A stretch of 64,000 nucleotides of DNA from Oceanipulchritudo sp049975345. Lineage in GTDB: Bacteria > Verrucomicrobiota > Verrucomicrobiia > Opitutales > Oceanipulchritudinaceae. The stretch spans positions 1-64,000 of the forward strand of contig JBNGDP010000003.1 of the NCBI GenBank assembly GCA_049975345.1, read 5' to 3'. Under the pieces are notes generated by a model, which saw nothing but the letters and a program-made list of their open reading frames with translations, did not search any database and was not told the DNA's origin. Positions 1-9,517 of the stretch are shown here, one piece after another; position 1 is the first letter of the stretch, and the number at the start of each line of letters is the position of its first letter. The position numbers and the translations under genes are program-made.

Positions 1-54
1 CGGAGGTCCCACGCCCATGCTCCACCTGATCAATCCATACTGAAAGCGGTATTA
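1..54. repeat. 54-bp dispersed repeat, copy 1
   Basis: Bases 1-54 are identical, by direct comparison, to bases 33186-33239. The copy begins at the window edge, so the element may extend further upstream; the second copy is preceded by a GC-rich stretch (33100-33185) that could belong to the same unit. An 11-bp piece of it (aaagcggtatt) also occurs at 18014-18024. The rest of the stretch up to base 127 holds no gene that I can support. Confidence 0.8.
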
Positions 55-127
55 AAGCGGATAACCATACCCAAATTCAGGTAATCCTGAGCGTCGAACT
101 GTACTCCTGTCTCGGCAGGTTTATGGA

Positions 128-427
128 ATGCCTCACAAACCCATCTACCATTACGTCTACATCCTCCGCTCCACCAAATACCCTACACAGACATACGTAG
201 GCTACACCACCAACTTATCCAACCGCCTCGCCATCCATAATTCCGGCCAATCCCACCACACCCGTAAATACCGTCCCTGGTCCATGGAAACCGTGATCCG
301 GTTCAAGCACCGCGCGCCCGCCCTTGCCTTCGAGCGCTACCTGAAATCCCACTCGGGCAAGGCCTTCGCCGGCAGGCGGTTGCTGACCCGGATTTCGCAT
401 GCAGGAAGAGAAAGGCGATCCAAGTAA
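128..427 (+). CDS. GIY-YIG nuclease superfamily small protein
   Basis: This 99-residue protein matches the size of stand-alone GIY-YIG domain proteins related to the UPF0213/YhbQ group. The signature is split as usual: YVYIL near residues 9-13 and YVGYT near 23-27, followed by a conserved Arg (NRL) and a His/Lys-rich basic middle. A basic C-terminus ends in RRSK. The family cleaves or nicks nucleic acids, but the biological role of the short members is mostly unknown. It converges on hsdR with only five bases between the two genes. It is probably a host housekeeping or repair gene rather than part of the restriction system. Confidence 0.8.
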   Translation: MPHKPIYHYVYILRSTKYPTQTYVGYTTNLSNRLAIHNSGQSHHTRKYRPWSMETVIRFKHRAPALAFERYLKSHSGKAFAGRRLLTRISHAGRERRSK

Positions 428-432
428 TCCCC

Positions 433-3400
433 TCACACCCAATCCTTGCACAGCAGCTCCGCCTGCATGAGGACCGTCTTCACGGCCTCTTCCTGCAGGT
501 CGGGCGGGTAGCCGTGCTTCTTCAAAATTCGTTTCACCATGACTTTGATTTTGGCTCTGGCACTCTCCCTAAGGGTCCAGTCGATGGTGACGCTCTTGCG
601 GACCTTGGTGACGAGTTCCGCGGCGATGACCTTTAATTCATCGCTGCCCATCGCCTTGACGGCGCTCTCGTTGGTGGCGAGGGCATCGTAAAAGGCGATC
701 TCGTTCTCATCGAGGCCGAGGTCCTCTCCCCGCTTTGTGGCGGCATCCAGTTCCTTGGCCAGTTGGATCAGTTCCTCGATGACCTCCATGGTGGAGATGG
801 CCCGGTTGTGGTAGGCGTTGAGGGTCCGTTTCAGCATCTCGCTGAAGACCTGTCCCTGGACAATGTTCCGGCTTGAGCGGATCTTGACCTCATCCCGCAG
901 GAGCTTGGCCAGCAATTCTGCGGCGACGTTCTTATGCTTCAGGCCCCGGACCTCGGCGAGGAACTGGTCGGAAAGAATGGAGATGTCGGGCTTCTGCAGT
1001 CCGGCGGCGGTGAAGACGTCGATGATCCCCTCGTCGGCGGTGATCGCACTGGAGACCAGTTGCCGGATGGCGGCATCCATTTCGTCGGCGGATTTCCGGG
1101 AGGTGGAGGTCTTGGCCAATTGCGCCTTGATGGCCTGGAAAAAGGCGATGTCATCCCGCAGCTCGACCGCCTCATCGGTGGCCGCGCAAAGGGCAAAGGC
1201 CCGGGACAGGTCGGTGACCACCTGGACAAAGCGTGCCTTCCCGTCCTCCTGCTGCAGAATATGCTCCTGGGCGGCCGGCAGGAGCCCGATCTTCTCCGCC
1301 GGGGTGCCGGATACCCATTTTTCCCAGGAAAAGCCATGCAGGAGCCCGCAGGCCACTTCATGTTTCTCCTGCATGACCGCAATCGCCTGGGCGGTGTCGT
1401 GGCTCGGTGTTCCCCTCCCCCCGCTCTCGGTGTAGGTGGCCAGAGCATGCTTCAACTGGTCGGCCAGCCCCAAGTAATCCACCACCAGTCCGCCCGGCTT
1501 GTCCCGGAAGACCCGGTTCACCCGGGCAATGGCCTGCATCAGCCCGTGTCCCCGCATGGGCTTGTCGACATACATGGTGTGCAGGCAGGGGGCGTCGAAG
1601 CCTGTCAGCCACATGTCGCGGACAATCACGATCCGGAACGGATCCCTGGAATCCTTGAACCGGGTGGCCAACTCTCCGCGGCGGGGCTTGTTGCGGATAT
1701 GCGATTGCCATTCCGGGCCGTCGCTGGCACTGCCGGTCATGACAATCTTCACCACGCACGGCTTCTTGTTCTCCGCCTCGATGTCGTCATTCGGTTCACT
1801 GGCCCAATGGGGACGGATCTTGATGATGGCATGGTACAAGTCGACACAGATACGACGGCTCATGCAGACTACCATGGCCTTGCCCTCCATGGCCTCGGTG
1901 CGGCGCTCAAAATGCTGTACCAGATCCTCCGCCAGGAGGGCAATGCGCTTGGGGTCGCCAACCAATGCCTCGAGAGCGGCCCATTTTGTCTTCAGCTTCT
2001 GCCTGGCGGTTTCCTCCTCGCCCTCGGTGATTTCATCGAACTCCTCATCGACATGCGGCAGCTCCTTCTCATTCAGGGCCAGCTTGGCAATGCGGCTCTC
2101 GTAATAAATCGGAACGGTGGCCCCATCTTCCACGGCCCGCTGGATGTCGTAGATGGAAATGTAGTCCCCGAAGATCGCCCGCGTGTTCGCATCCGTCTTC
2201 TCGATGGGGGTACCCGTGAATCCGATAAAAGAGGCATTCGGCAGGGCATCCCGGAGATGACGGGCAAATCCGTCAATCAGGTCGTACTGACTCCGGTGCG
2301 CCTCGTCGGCGATGACGACAATGTTGCCCCGGTCCGAGAGCAACGGCATCCGCTCCCCCTTTCCATCGGGCATGAATTTCTGGATGGTCGTGAAGACAAC
2401 CCCACCACTGGCCACCTTGAGCAGGTTCCGCATGTGTTCGACCGTATCCGCCTGGACCGGTATCTGACGCAGCAACTCATGGCACCGCTGGAACTGCCCG
2501 AACAACTGGTCATCCAAGTCGTTGCGATCCGTCAGCACCACCAGGGTCGGATTCTTCATGGCCGGATGGCGGATGATCCTCGCCGCATAGAACAGCATGG
2601 AAAAGCTCTTCCCGCTGCCCTGGGTGTGCCAGACCACCCCCGCCCGGCGGTCGCCCGGCTTGCCGTTCTTCTGCCGCCCGACCCAGAACCTGCCCTTCTC
2701 CTCGGCAAGGTCCTTCTCCGTGGCCAATCCGCTGGCACGCACGGTTTCATCCACCGCTCCATTCACCGCATGGAACTGATGATACCCGGCGATGATCTTG
2801 CTCAGCCGGTCACTGTCAGAGTCGTCCTCGAAGACGATGAAGTGCTCCAGCAGGCGCAGCAGCCGCTCCTTCTCAAAGACCCCCTGAATCAGCACTTCCA
2901 ACTCGGTGTGGGTGAGGGGCACCTCCCCTTCCCCGTCGATGGTCCGCCAGACCTTGAACCACTCCTCGCTGGCCGTCAGGGATCCGATGCGCGCCTGCGG
3001 GCCGTCGGAGACGATCAGCAGCTCGTTGTAGTGAAAAAGGGATCCAATCTCCTGTTTGTAGGTCTGCAGCTGCTTGAAGGCCGACCAGATGGTGGCGTTC
3101 TCGTCCGCCGCGTTCTTCAGCTCGATCACTCCGATCGGCAGGCCGTTGATAAAGACAACAATGTCCGGCTTCCGGTTGTGCTGCCCCTCGATCACCGTGA
3201 ACTGGTTGACCGCGTACCAGTCGTTGGAGGCGGCATGACCAAAGTCCACCAGGCGGACATGATCCCCCGCAATCGAGCCATCCTCCCGGCGATACTCCAC
3301 CGGTACGCCATCCCGCAGCATGGCATGAAAAGCGCGGTTGGTCTGGACAAGGGAGGGAGTGGCAATTCGTAGGACTTTCCGGACGGCCTCCTCCCGGGCA

Positions 3401-3621
3401 TCACCGGGGATGGTTGGGTTTATCCGCTGCACCGCCGCCCGCAGCCTCCCCTCCAGCACTACATCACCGAAGCTGTCCCGCTCAGCCGAAGGTTCCCCTG
3501 GGGCAATATGCGGACCGTGCCCGATCTGGTACCCGAGTTCCTCGAACCAGGACAGCGCAGCGTCTTCGATGATGGATTCGTTGAAATTTATAACAGCTCT
3601 CCTTTTCAGTCCATAATCCAA
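433..3621 (-). CDS. hsdR: Type I restriction enzyme, R (endonuclease/translocase) subunit HsdR
   Basis: The roughly 1060-residue size is normal for HsdR, the ATP-dependent motor and nuclease of type I restriction complexes. An N-terminal PD-(D/E)xK nuclease core is seen as PDIVVFINGLPIGVIELKN at about residues 152-170. The SF2 helicase core follows: Walker A GSGKS at 335-339, DEAH at 439-442 and the motif III segment FTGTP near 468-472, then a helical C-terminal region that docks to HsdM. The start is odd. The longest frame begins with TTG (3621) and no ATG is present. A good Shine-Dalgarno (AAGGAG, 3604-3599) stands seven bases before an ATA codon (3591-3589) that begins INFNES, where other HsdRs begin with Met. 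The enzyme may therefore be translated weakly from TTG, from ATA, or not at all. It is co-directional with hsdM and hsdS but separated from them by a 911-residue secreted protein. Confidence 0.93.
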   Translation of the reverse strand: MDYGLKRRAVINFNESIIEDAALSWFEELGYQIGHGPHIAPGEPSAERDSFGDVVLEGRLRAAVQRINPTIPGDAREEAVRKVLRIATPSLVQTNRAFHAMLRDGVPVEYRREDGSIAGDHVRLVDFGHAASNDWYAVNQFTVIEGQHNRKPDIVVFINGLPIGVIELKNAADENATIWSAFKQLQTYKQEIGSLFHYNELLIVSDGPQARIGSLTASEEWFKVWRTIDGEGEVPLTHTELEVLIQGVFEKERLLRLLEHFIVFEDDSDSDRLSKIIAGYHQFHAVNGAVDETVRASGLATEKDLAEEKGRFWVGRQKNGKPGDRRAGVVWHTQGSGKSFSMLFYAARIIRHPAMKNPTLVVLTDRNDLDDQLFGQFQRCHELLRQIPVQADTVEHMRNLLKVASGGVVFTTIQKFMPDGKGERMPLLSDRGNIVVIADEAHRSQYDLIDGFARHLRDALPNASFIGFTGTPIEKTDANTRAIFGDYISIYDIQRAVEDGATVPIYYESRIAKLALNEKELPHVDEEFDEITEGEEETARQKLKTKWAALEALVGDPKRIALLAEDLVQHFERRTEAMEGKAMVVCMSRRICVDLYHAIIKIRPHWASEPNDDIEAENKKPCVVKIVMTGSASDGPEWQSHIRNKPRRGELATRFKDSRDPFRIVIVRDMWLTGFDAPCLHTMYVDKPMRGHGLMQAIARVNRVFRDKPGGLVVDYLGLADQLKHALATYTESGGRGTPSHDTAQAIAVMQEKHEVACGLLHGFSWEKWVSGTPAEKIGLLPAAQEHILQQEDGKARFVQVVTDLSRAFALCAATDEAVELRDDIAFFQAIKAQLAKTSTSRKSADEMDAAIRQLVSSAITADEGIIDVFTAAGLQKPDISILSDQFLAEVRGLKHKNVAAELLAKLLRDEVKIRSSRNIVQGQVFSEMLKRTLNAYHNRAISTMEVIEELIQLAKELDAATKRGEDLGLDENEIAFYDALATNESAVKAMGSDELKVIAAELVTKVRKSVTIDWTLRESARAKIKVMVKRILKKHGYPPDLQEEAVKTVLMQAELLCKDWV

Positions 3622-3653
3622 AAAACTTTCGACCGCTAAATTATGATGAACTT

Positions 3654-6389
3654 CTAGGGGGTTCGTGCAACACGCAAACCGGAGCGACTTCCATTGTAAT
3701 TTGGATCTACTGCATATCGCTGTGTGAGTTTCGACTGATCAGCAGTGTGATTCCAGCTTCCCCCTCTAATAAGTCTACGGTCTTCGTAGGTGTCCCAGCA
3801 CCACTCCCAAACGTTTCCAGTCATGTCATAGAGCTCTAATTGGTTTGGTTCTTTACTGGCTACCGCCCAAGTTCCCCGCCCTTGAAAAAGATTACAAAAA
3901 GCATTCCCGGAATTACCGCTGTACCACCCTACGGCATCAATGTTATTACTACCACTGTAGGTGTAGTAGCCTCCCAGACTTCCGCCTCGGGCAGCGAACT
4001 CCCATTCTGCTTCCCGAAGAAGGCGAAAGCCATCGGCATTCTCATTCCAGTCTGGATTGGATTTTCCCTTTCTATACACCTGTCCATTGACAGTGTATGC
4101 AACCGTCAACCCCGCATTATTCAAGGTGTTCTCCATTTCGGTTTTGGCATTACACCACTTGAGAACATCGTACCAGGAAACCGAATGCACCGGATGTGTG
4201 GGATAGCAACCCTCGCCAGCATTGGCAATGTCATATCCGTTGGCACCCGCCCAGAATCGTACCCGACACCATTCCCTCCACGTCACTTCGGTTTGTCCTA
4301 TGAAAAAGGTGGAGATACTTTGCGATCCTACACCCGAGGAGGTGGAAAGGTAATCACCCTGCACAAGCAACAGACTGGAAAACCCGAGTTCCTCTCCCAA
4401 GGGAACACTGCGAGTCAGTCGAAAGCCGACATCAGCATATTCGCTGGATGAATCGATATAGTCAAGGGGTGCCAAGATCAAATTTTCCAGCACATAATCC
4501 ATAAAGCTGCCGCCCATGACTCCCCAATTGTAATTCCCATCCCAGCACCATTCTGTGACGTTTCCGCTCATGTCATATAAGCCTATCTCATTAGGTAATT
4601 TCAGCCCGACTGGCCAGGTTCCATTCCCTGAGTAAAAGTCACATTCCGCCCCGACAGCGTTATACCAATTCCATGCCACAAGGTTCTCATTGTCACTTCC
4701 GCTATAAAGATAATCTTGAGAGAAAATACCACCAGAGGTCGCAAACGTGCGTTCACTGGGAGTTGGAAGTCGGTATCCATTAGCAAAGGAATTGAACTCG
4801 GGCATCTCCTCCCCGGTTCGGAAAACCTCCCCATTGAGCGTGTAAACCGGAACAAGGCCTTCCATCTCGCTCTTGGCGTTGCACCATTTCAACACCTTGA
4901 ACAGGTTGACAGCTACTACGGGATGGTTGTCACGGCACCCAAAGCCTTCCCAAAAAAGGTCATACCCATTGAGCAGTGCCCAGTTCTCGACAGTTTTCCA
5001 CTCACCCCAAGTCACCTCATAGCGTCCCATTTCAAAAGTTGGAACCATTGGTTCCCCGTCATAGAGCTGCCCACCCTGGATGCGTACCATTCCCTCAGGC
5101 ATTTGCCGGAGTCTGATTTCATGTGAGTCCCTCCAGGATTGTTCCTGGATATCGAAAAAAGCGGGATCTCCGCGCTTGCTGTTCTGCAGGGAGTACCAGT
5201 ACCAACCCTGATGGTAACCATCCATCTTGTGAAGGATCTTCGGGTCGTCCTTGAAAACCCAGAACCAGGAAGCGGCCTTTTCATCAAAAAAGTACAAGGC
5301 ACCATCGGCAAAGTAATCAACGGTGATCCATCCGAAATCCTGATGCCAAACCGTCGGATAACTCAGTTCCTGGAAGTTTCCGAACCAATCCGACTTGCGC
5401 CAGGCATAATCCTTTAGGGTAGTTTTCATCCATGGATATGGATCAGCGGTTAAATCGGGCGTCTCCAACTGCAGCACATGGGTGTTTTGTGCCACCCACA
5501 ATTCGTCGTTCCTGAAAGTCAACCCCTCCGCATGAATATATGGGGCGTCAAACCAGAAGAAATCGATGGGCTCCGCCGCGCCAACCTCCATCAGATCCGT
5601 GAGGTTGTATACATCCATCTTCCCCAACCCCTTTCCTTGCGCCTTGGAGCCTCCCCATGGGATGTAGGCAAAACCCTCTCTGATGAAGATACCGTTCGCC
5701 TCCCGCGTACTGATTTCCACCGTCGTGACATTCATTTCAACCGGTTCACCGTTGACCATGGGGAGAATGAACACACGCGGATTCTGGGGGGAGTCCGCCG
5801 CCTGATACTCAACGAGGAACATCAACCCGGCGGCAACATCGAGCCCGGCGAAATCGCCTCCGCCGATTTTGTAATCGTTGGACCAGTGTCCCAATTCCAA
5901 ATGACCAAGGTATTCGAGGGTCTGGGCGTCGAACCAGGCAATATCCAACACTTTCGTATCTCCGTTAAAAATCAATTTCCAGTCGGACGCGGCCACATAG
6001 ATGCGGTTATCGCGTACCGTCAAATCTCCCAGATGCTCAAGGGTGGAGGCTAAGGGATAATATTGGACGACTTCCCAATCTTCCCTGGAGAAGTTCGCAC
6101 TCCATCGGGTGATCACTTCGTCCTGACCGGAAAAGCCCCGCGAAGTATAGAAAACATTCCCATCGCTGGCGATCCCTTCGTTGGCAAGGCCGTTGTTATA
6201 AGTAATCATGTCGGCCTTCGGCCCGATTGCGGCCACGCCGAATGCCGCCGGTTCCGGGTCGTTATTCCACACACCCACCTCAATCTCCTGGACGGTGGAG
6301 AGATACCCGCCTCCCCATATGGATAATGGAGAGAAGACAACGGTTATAATGAATCCGCAAATCCACTTACTTGTTTGTTGTGCGTACAT
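3654..6389 (-). CDS. Secreted beta-propeller protein with two FGE-like (SUMF1/C-type-lectin fold) domains
   Basis: The protein has 911 residues. An N-terminal signal peptide (hydrophobic IITVVFSPLSIWGGG near residues 13-27) is followed by a repetitive, tryptophan-rich, probably beta-propeller region to about residue 440. Two tandem domains of the formylglycine-generating-enzyme family follow (about 440-665 and 670-911). Each shows the family hallmarks GYRLPTPSE or GFRLLREAEWEFA, YDMSGNV or YDMTGNVWEWCWD, and a terminal GFRLTRS or GLRVARTP. The cysteines needed for sulfatase maturation are absent from the RGGSW segment, so it is unlikely to be an active FGE; a binding role is more likely. The gene lies between hsdS and hsdR on the same strand, 32 bp before hsdR and 33 bp after hsdS, yet is exported, so its link to restriction is unclear. 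Its C-terminal architecture matches the DGR target at 12426, but its DNA shows no copy of the template repeat. Confidence 0.75.
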   Translation of the reverse strand: MYAQQTSKWICGFIITVVFSPLSIWGGGYLSTVQEIEVGVWNNDPEPAAFGVAAIGPKADMITYNNGLANEGIASDGNVFYTSRGFSGQDEVITRWSANFSREDWEVVQYYPLASTLEHLGDLTVRDNRIYVAASDWKLIFNGDTKVLDIAWFDAQTLEYLGHLELGHWSNDYKIGGGDFAGLDVAAGLMFLVEYQAADSPQNPRVFILPMVNGEPVEMNVTTVEISTREANGIFIREGFAYIPWGGSKAQGKGLGKMDVYNLTDLMEVGAAEPIDFFWFDAPYIHAEGLTFRNDELWVAQNTHVLQLETPDLTADPYPWMKTTLKDYAWRKSDWFGNFQELSYPTVWHQDFGWITVDYFADGALYFFDEKAASWFWVFKDDPKILHKMDGYHQGWYWYSLQNSKRGDPAFFDIQEQSWRDSHEIRLRQMPEGMVRIQGGQLYDGEPMVPTFEMGRYEVTWGEWKTVENWALLNGYDLFWEGFGCRDNHPVVAVNLFKVLKWCNAKSEMEGLVPVYTLNGEVFRTGEEMPEFNSFANGYRLPTPSERTFATSGGIFSQDYLYSGSDNENLVAWNWYNAVGAECDFYSGNGTWPVGLKLPNEIGLYDMSGNVTEWCWDGNYNWGVMGGSFMDYVLENLILAPLDYIDSSSEYADVGFRLTRSVPLGEELGFSSLLLVQGDYLSTSSGVGSQSISTFFIGQTEVTWREWCRVRFWAGANGYDIANAGEGCYPTHPVHSVSWYDVLKWCNAKTEMENTLNNAGLTVAYTVNGQVYRKGKSNPDWNENADGFRLLREAEWEFAARGGSLGGYYTYSGSNNIDAVGWYSGNSGNAFCNLFQGRGTWAVASKEPNQLELYDMTGNVWEWCWDTYEDRRLIRGGSWNHTADQSKLTQRYAVDPNYNGSRSGLRVARTP

Positions 6390-6422
6390 GGCAGTCCTTT
6401 TCTAGCTTGGTCTGATCAAACC

Positions 6423-7775
6423 TCATGATGCCATCTCCTCCGCCTCGCCTACCGATAGCTCGCCACTCAGCAGCTTGGGCAGCAGGGCGTCGCGGAGGGC
6501 GGAAAGGGTGCGGGATTCGATGAGGTTTAGTTTGATTCTACTTAATAAATTCCCTGCTTGGGAACCGAACATCTCGGTAATTTTTTCAGGCGAAATTATG
6601 GCATTCAGTGTATCGAAAGTTTGGCGCGTTATTGTGTCAAAGACTGTCCCATGAGTCCTTTGTTGAAGTTCTCCGTTTGCTTCTTTCAAGAGGAAGTAGA
6701 TGTAGAAAGTATCGACTCCAGAAATTCCACGAATACCGTAACAGGATTGATTCATGGCCATGGGCACCCCGACCAAAGCCAACTTACCAACAGTTCCACG
6801 CGCACTGATAATAGTTGTATTCTCAGGAAGAACCTTCGCTGCGCTATTATCTATTCCAATTTGAGTAACGCTCTTTTCGGTTTGTATAACCCATACGTCA
6901 GCCTCTGTAGGTGCATCCTTAACCGAATACCAAGGAATATTGCCATTCCAATATTCATCCACGGAGGTTTTGGGTGTTCCACCACTCAGAATCTCGATAA
7001 GTTTTGACAAGGGAGCTACCCCCCACCCCTCCGGAATCGGCCCCAGCTCCGACTCGACAAAGCGATCGGGAAACAGCCTGGCGGTCTCGGCATCCATGCC
7101 GGCGGGCTGGCGCCCATCCATCTTGGCCCGGACGGGATCGAAATCGACAAACCAGCTCTTGAACAGGGCCCGTGCCATGGCCTCCAGCGTCTCGTTCATC
7201 CTGCGGTTCAGCTCGATCTTGTCGTCCAAAGTGCCAAGGATGTGGGCGATGGCTTTTTGCTCGGGGAGAGGGGGGAGGACAAAAGGAACACTCGCCATGA
7301 TCTGGGTGTTCAAGTTCGGCATTGTCGCTCCGACGGCGTGTCTCACTATCCAATTTCTTACCTCTGGATGCCCAAGTTGAAAGGAAGCAAATTCAGGATC
7401 AACTACATCTTTTCCAAATCGAACCCGCAAACATCCGGTTCCACAAAGCCAACCGTCCTCAGCTTTTCTGATAAGTGCCCGCCGTTCAACATCACCCCTG
7501 CGACTGTAAATAATATCACCAGTCTTTACCCTATATTTCTGAAGGCGTTGTGCATCAGCTTCCGTGATACAAGCAATGCCTTGATGAACAACTCGGTTAT
7601 CCCCAATATTAACTGGCATTATTGAGGGAACACCAACTTCAACATAATCTGATGCATGCAACTGGCTGCCAAACGGTCCGGTTTGCACACCTCCTTGTCC
7701 ACGCTTGCAGACTTCTCCAACAGTTACTTTTTCCCAGTATTCAGGGATATTGCCACTGACCACTACTTCACTCAT
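6423..7775 (-). CDS. hsdS: Type I restriction-modification specificity subunit HsdS
   Basis: At 450 residues this is a full-length, two-TRD specificity subunit, which sets the DNA target of the whole complex. The first target-recognition domain covers about residues 10-165 and ends in PFVLPPLPEQKAIA. A conserved central helix follows (LDDKIELNRRMNETLEAM, then KSWFVDFDPVRAK). The second TRD covers about 245-400, and a terminal helix ends in LLPKLLSGEL. The reading frame overlaps hsdM by eight bases, typical of coupled hsdM-hsdS translation. The DNA encoding both TRDs (about 7320-7760 and 6540-7010) is visibly AT-richer than the conserved spacers and neighbouring genes, consistent with horizontal exchange of TRDs. 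Confidence 0.93.
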   Translation of the reverse strand: MSEVVVSGNIPEYWEKVTVGEVCKRGQGGVQTGPFGSQLHASDYVEVGVPSIMPVNIGDNRVVHQGIACITEADAQRLQKYRVKTGDIIYSRRGDVERRALIRKAEDGWLCGTGCLRVRFGKDVVDPEFASFQLGHPEVRNWIVRHAVGATMPNLNTQIMASVPFVLPPLPEQKAIAHILGTLDDKIELNRRMNETLEAMARALFKSWFVDFDPVRAKMDGRQPAGMDAETARLFPDRFVESELGPIPEGWGVAPLSKLIEILSGGTPKTSVDEYWNGNIPWYSVKDAPTEADVWVIQTEKSVTQIGIDNSAAKVLPENTTIISARGTVGKLALVGVPMAMNQSCYGIRGISGVDTFYIYFLLKEANGELQQRTHGTVFDTITRQTFDTLNAIISPEKITEMFGSQAGNLLSRIKLNLIESRTLSALRDALLPKLLSGELSVGEAEEMAS

Positions 7776-9345
7776 GTCGGAGTAATTGAAGATTCCCCCG
7801 TATCACCTTCTCCAACCTCTTTGACTCGTCAAACTGCGCCTCCAGCTCCGCCACCAGCCTCGGCATCTTCTCCTCAAACGGCTCATCGTCGTCCTCGACC
7901 TCCTCGGCGCCGACATAGCGACCGGGGGTCAGAACGTATCCATGCTTCTCGATCTCGTCGGTGGTGGCGGATTTGCAGAATCCGGGGATGTCCTCGTACG
8001 TTGACTTTTCCCTCCGCCACTCGTGGTAGGTACCGGCGATTCTGGCGATGTCCTCCCGGGTCAGCTCCCGGTGGATCCGGTCGACAAGCGTCCCCATCTT
8101 GCGGGCGTCGATGAAAAGGGTCTCCCGGTGACGCGAGCGGACCGCCTCCGCCCCATTCGCCTTCCGGGCCGACTTGTTGCGGGTGAGGAACCACAGGCAG
8201 ACTGGAATCTGTGTGGAGTAGAACAGCTGTCCCGGCAGGGCGACCATGCAGTCGACCATGTCCGCCTCGATGATGGCCTTGCGGATCTCCCCCTCCCCCG
8301 ACTGGTTGGACGACATGCTGCCGTTGGCGAGGACGAATCCGGCCATCCCGTTCGGGGCCAGGTGATGAAGGAAGTGCTGCACCCAGGCGAAGTTGGCGTT
8401 GCCTTTCGGCGGGATGCCGAACTGCCAGCGGACATCCTCCTCGTTGCGGTGCCAGTCGGAGTCGTTGAAGGGAGGATTCGCCAAGACAAAATCCGCCTTC
8501 AAATCCTTGTGGAGGTCACGGCGGAAGGTGTCGGCTTGCTCGGGACCGAAGTCCGCCTCGATTCCCCGGATGGCGAGGTTCATCACCGCCAGCCGGCGCG
8601 TCGTGGCGTTGCTCTCCTGACCGTAGACGGAGATGTCCCCAATCCGGCCCCCGTGCTCCAGGACGAACTTCTCCGACTGGACGAACATGCCGCCCGAGCC
8701 GCAGCAGGGATCGTAGACCCGCCCATGGTACGGGGCCAGCATCTCCACCAGCAGGCGCACCACATAGGACGGCGTGTAGAACTGCCCTCCCCGCTTCCCC
8801 TCGGCACTGGCAAACATGCCGAGGAAATACTCGTACACCCGCCCCAGCACGTCCTTGGAACGGTTCTCCTTGTCGCCCAGCCCGATCGTGCTGACCAGGT
8901 CGATCAGTTCCCCCAGCCGGTACTTGTCGAGGGCGGGCCGGGCATAATCCTTGGGCAGGACCCCCTTCAGCCGTGGATTGTCTCGCTCGATGGCGACCAT
9001 GGCATCGTCGACAATCTTCCCGATCACCGGCTGCTTGGCGTTGGCCTGGAGATTGGCCCAGCGGGCCTCCTTGGGCACCCAGAAGACGTTCTCGGCACGG
9101 TACTCGTCGGGATCCTCGGGATCGGCCCCCTCGTAGTCCCCCTCGCCCGCCGCCAGCCGGGCATGCATCTCCTCGAAACTGTCGGAGATGTACTTCAGGA
9201 AAATCAGCCCCAGCACCACATGCTTGTACTCGGCCGCATCCATGTTGCTGCGCAGCTTGTCGGCTGCCAGCCAAAGCTTGGCCTCAAAGCCGAGATTGGC
9301 GGTGGATTGGCTGGTTTTCTTCCTCGGGGCGGCTTTCTTCGGCAT
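7768..9345 (-). CDS. hsdM: Type I restriction-modification DNA methyltransferase subunit HsdM
   Basis: This 525-residue N6-adenine methyltransferase starts with an Ala/Lys-rich tail followed by the HsdM N-terminal helical domain (LAADKLRSNMDAAEYKHVVL). The S-adenosylmethionine motif is DPCCGSGG at about residue 213 and the catalytic NPPF motif is at about residue 288. The QFYTP segment before motif I is also standard. It partners with HsdS for modification and with HsdR for restriction. It is the first gene of the minus-strand hsd set and overlaps hsdS by eight bases. Confidence 0.95.
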   Translation of the reverse strand: MPKKAAPRKKTSQSTANLGFEAKLWLAADKLRSNMDAAEYKHVVLGLIFLKYISDSFEEMHARLAAGEGDYEGADPEDPDEYRAENVFWVPKEARWANLQANAKQPVIGKIVDDAMVAIERDNPRLKGVLPKDYARPALDKYRLGELIDLVSTIGLGDKENRSKDVLGRVYEYFLGMFASAEGKRGGQFYTPSYVVRLLVEMLAPYHGRVYDPCCGSGGMFVQSEKFVLEHGGRIGDISVYGQESNATTRRLAVMNLAIRGIEADFGPEQADTFRRDLHKDLKADFVLANPPFNDSDWHRNEEDVRWQFGIPPKGNANFAWVQHFLHHLAPNGMAGFVLANGSMSSNQSGEGEIRKAIIEADMVDCMVALPGQLFYSTQIPVCLWFLTRNKSARKANGAEAVRSRHRETLFIDARKMGTLVDRIHRELTREDIARIAGTYHEWRREKSTYEDIPGFCKSATTDEIEKHGYVLTPGRYVGAEEVEDDDEPFEEKMPRLVAELEAQFDESKRLEKVIRGNLQLLRHE

Positions 9346-9517
9346 CGGCAGGTATCGGTCTCAACCGGAAACGATATGTCCTCCCGGCCTGGAATCTTCA
9401 ACAAAAAAGGCGTTCAAATGTAAGAATCCTTCTGGGCCCTGCGAAAGGCATTGAAGAAAAAGGGTGGCCGTATGTCCAAGCCCACAAACTTCCTCCAAGG
9501 TTACGGTAAAAACTACC

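Noticed and set aside
934..3372. Long plus-strand open frame (812 codons) opposite hsdR
   Set aside because: It is fully antisense to a well-supported HsdR gene and its translation is rich in Gly/Arg/Pro/Leu with no recognisable domain, typical of a GC-rich shadow frame.
3654..3780. A second DGR variable repeat at the end of the 911-residue protein
   Set aside because: The domain architecture matches the DGR target, but the DNA does not align with the template repeat beyond short conserved codons, so current diversification by this TR is not supported.
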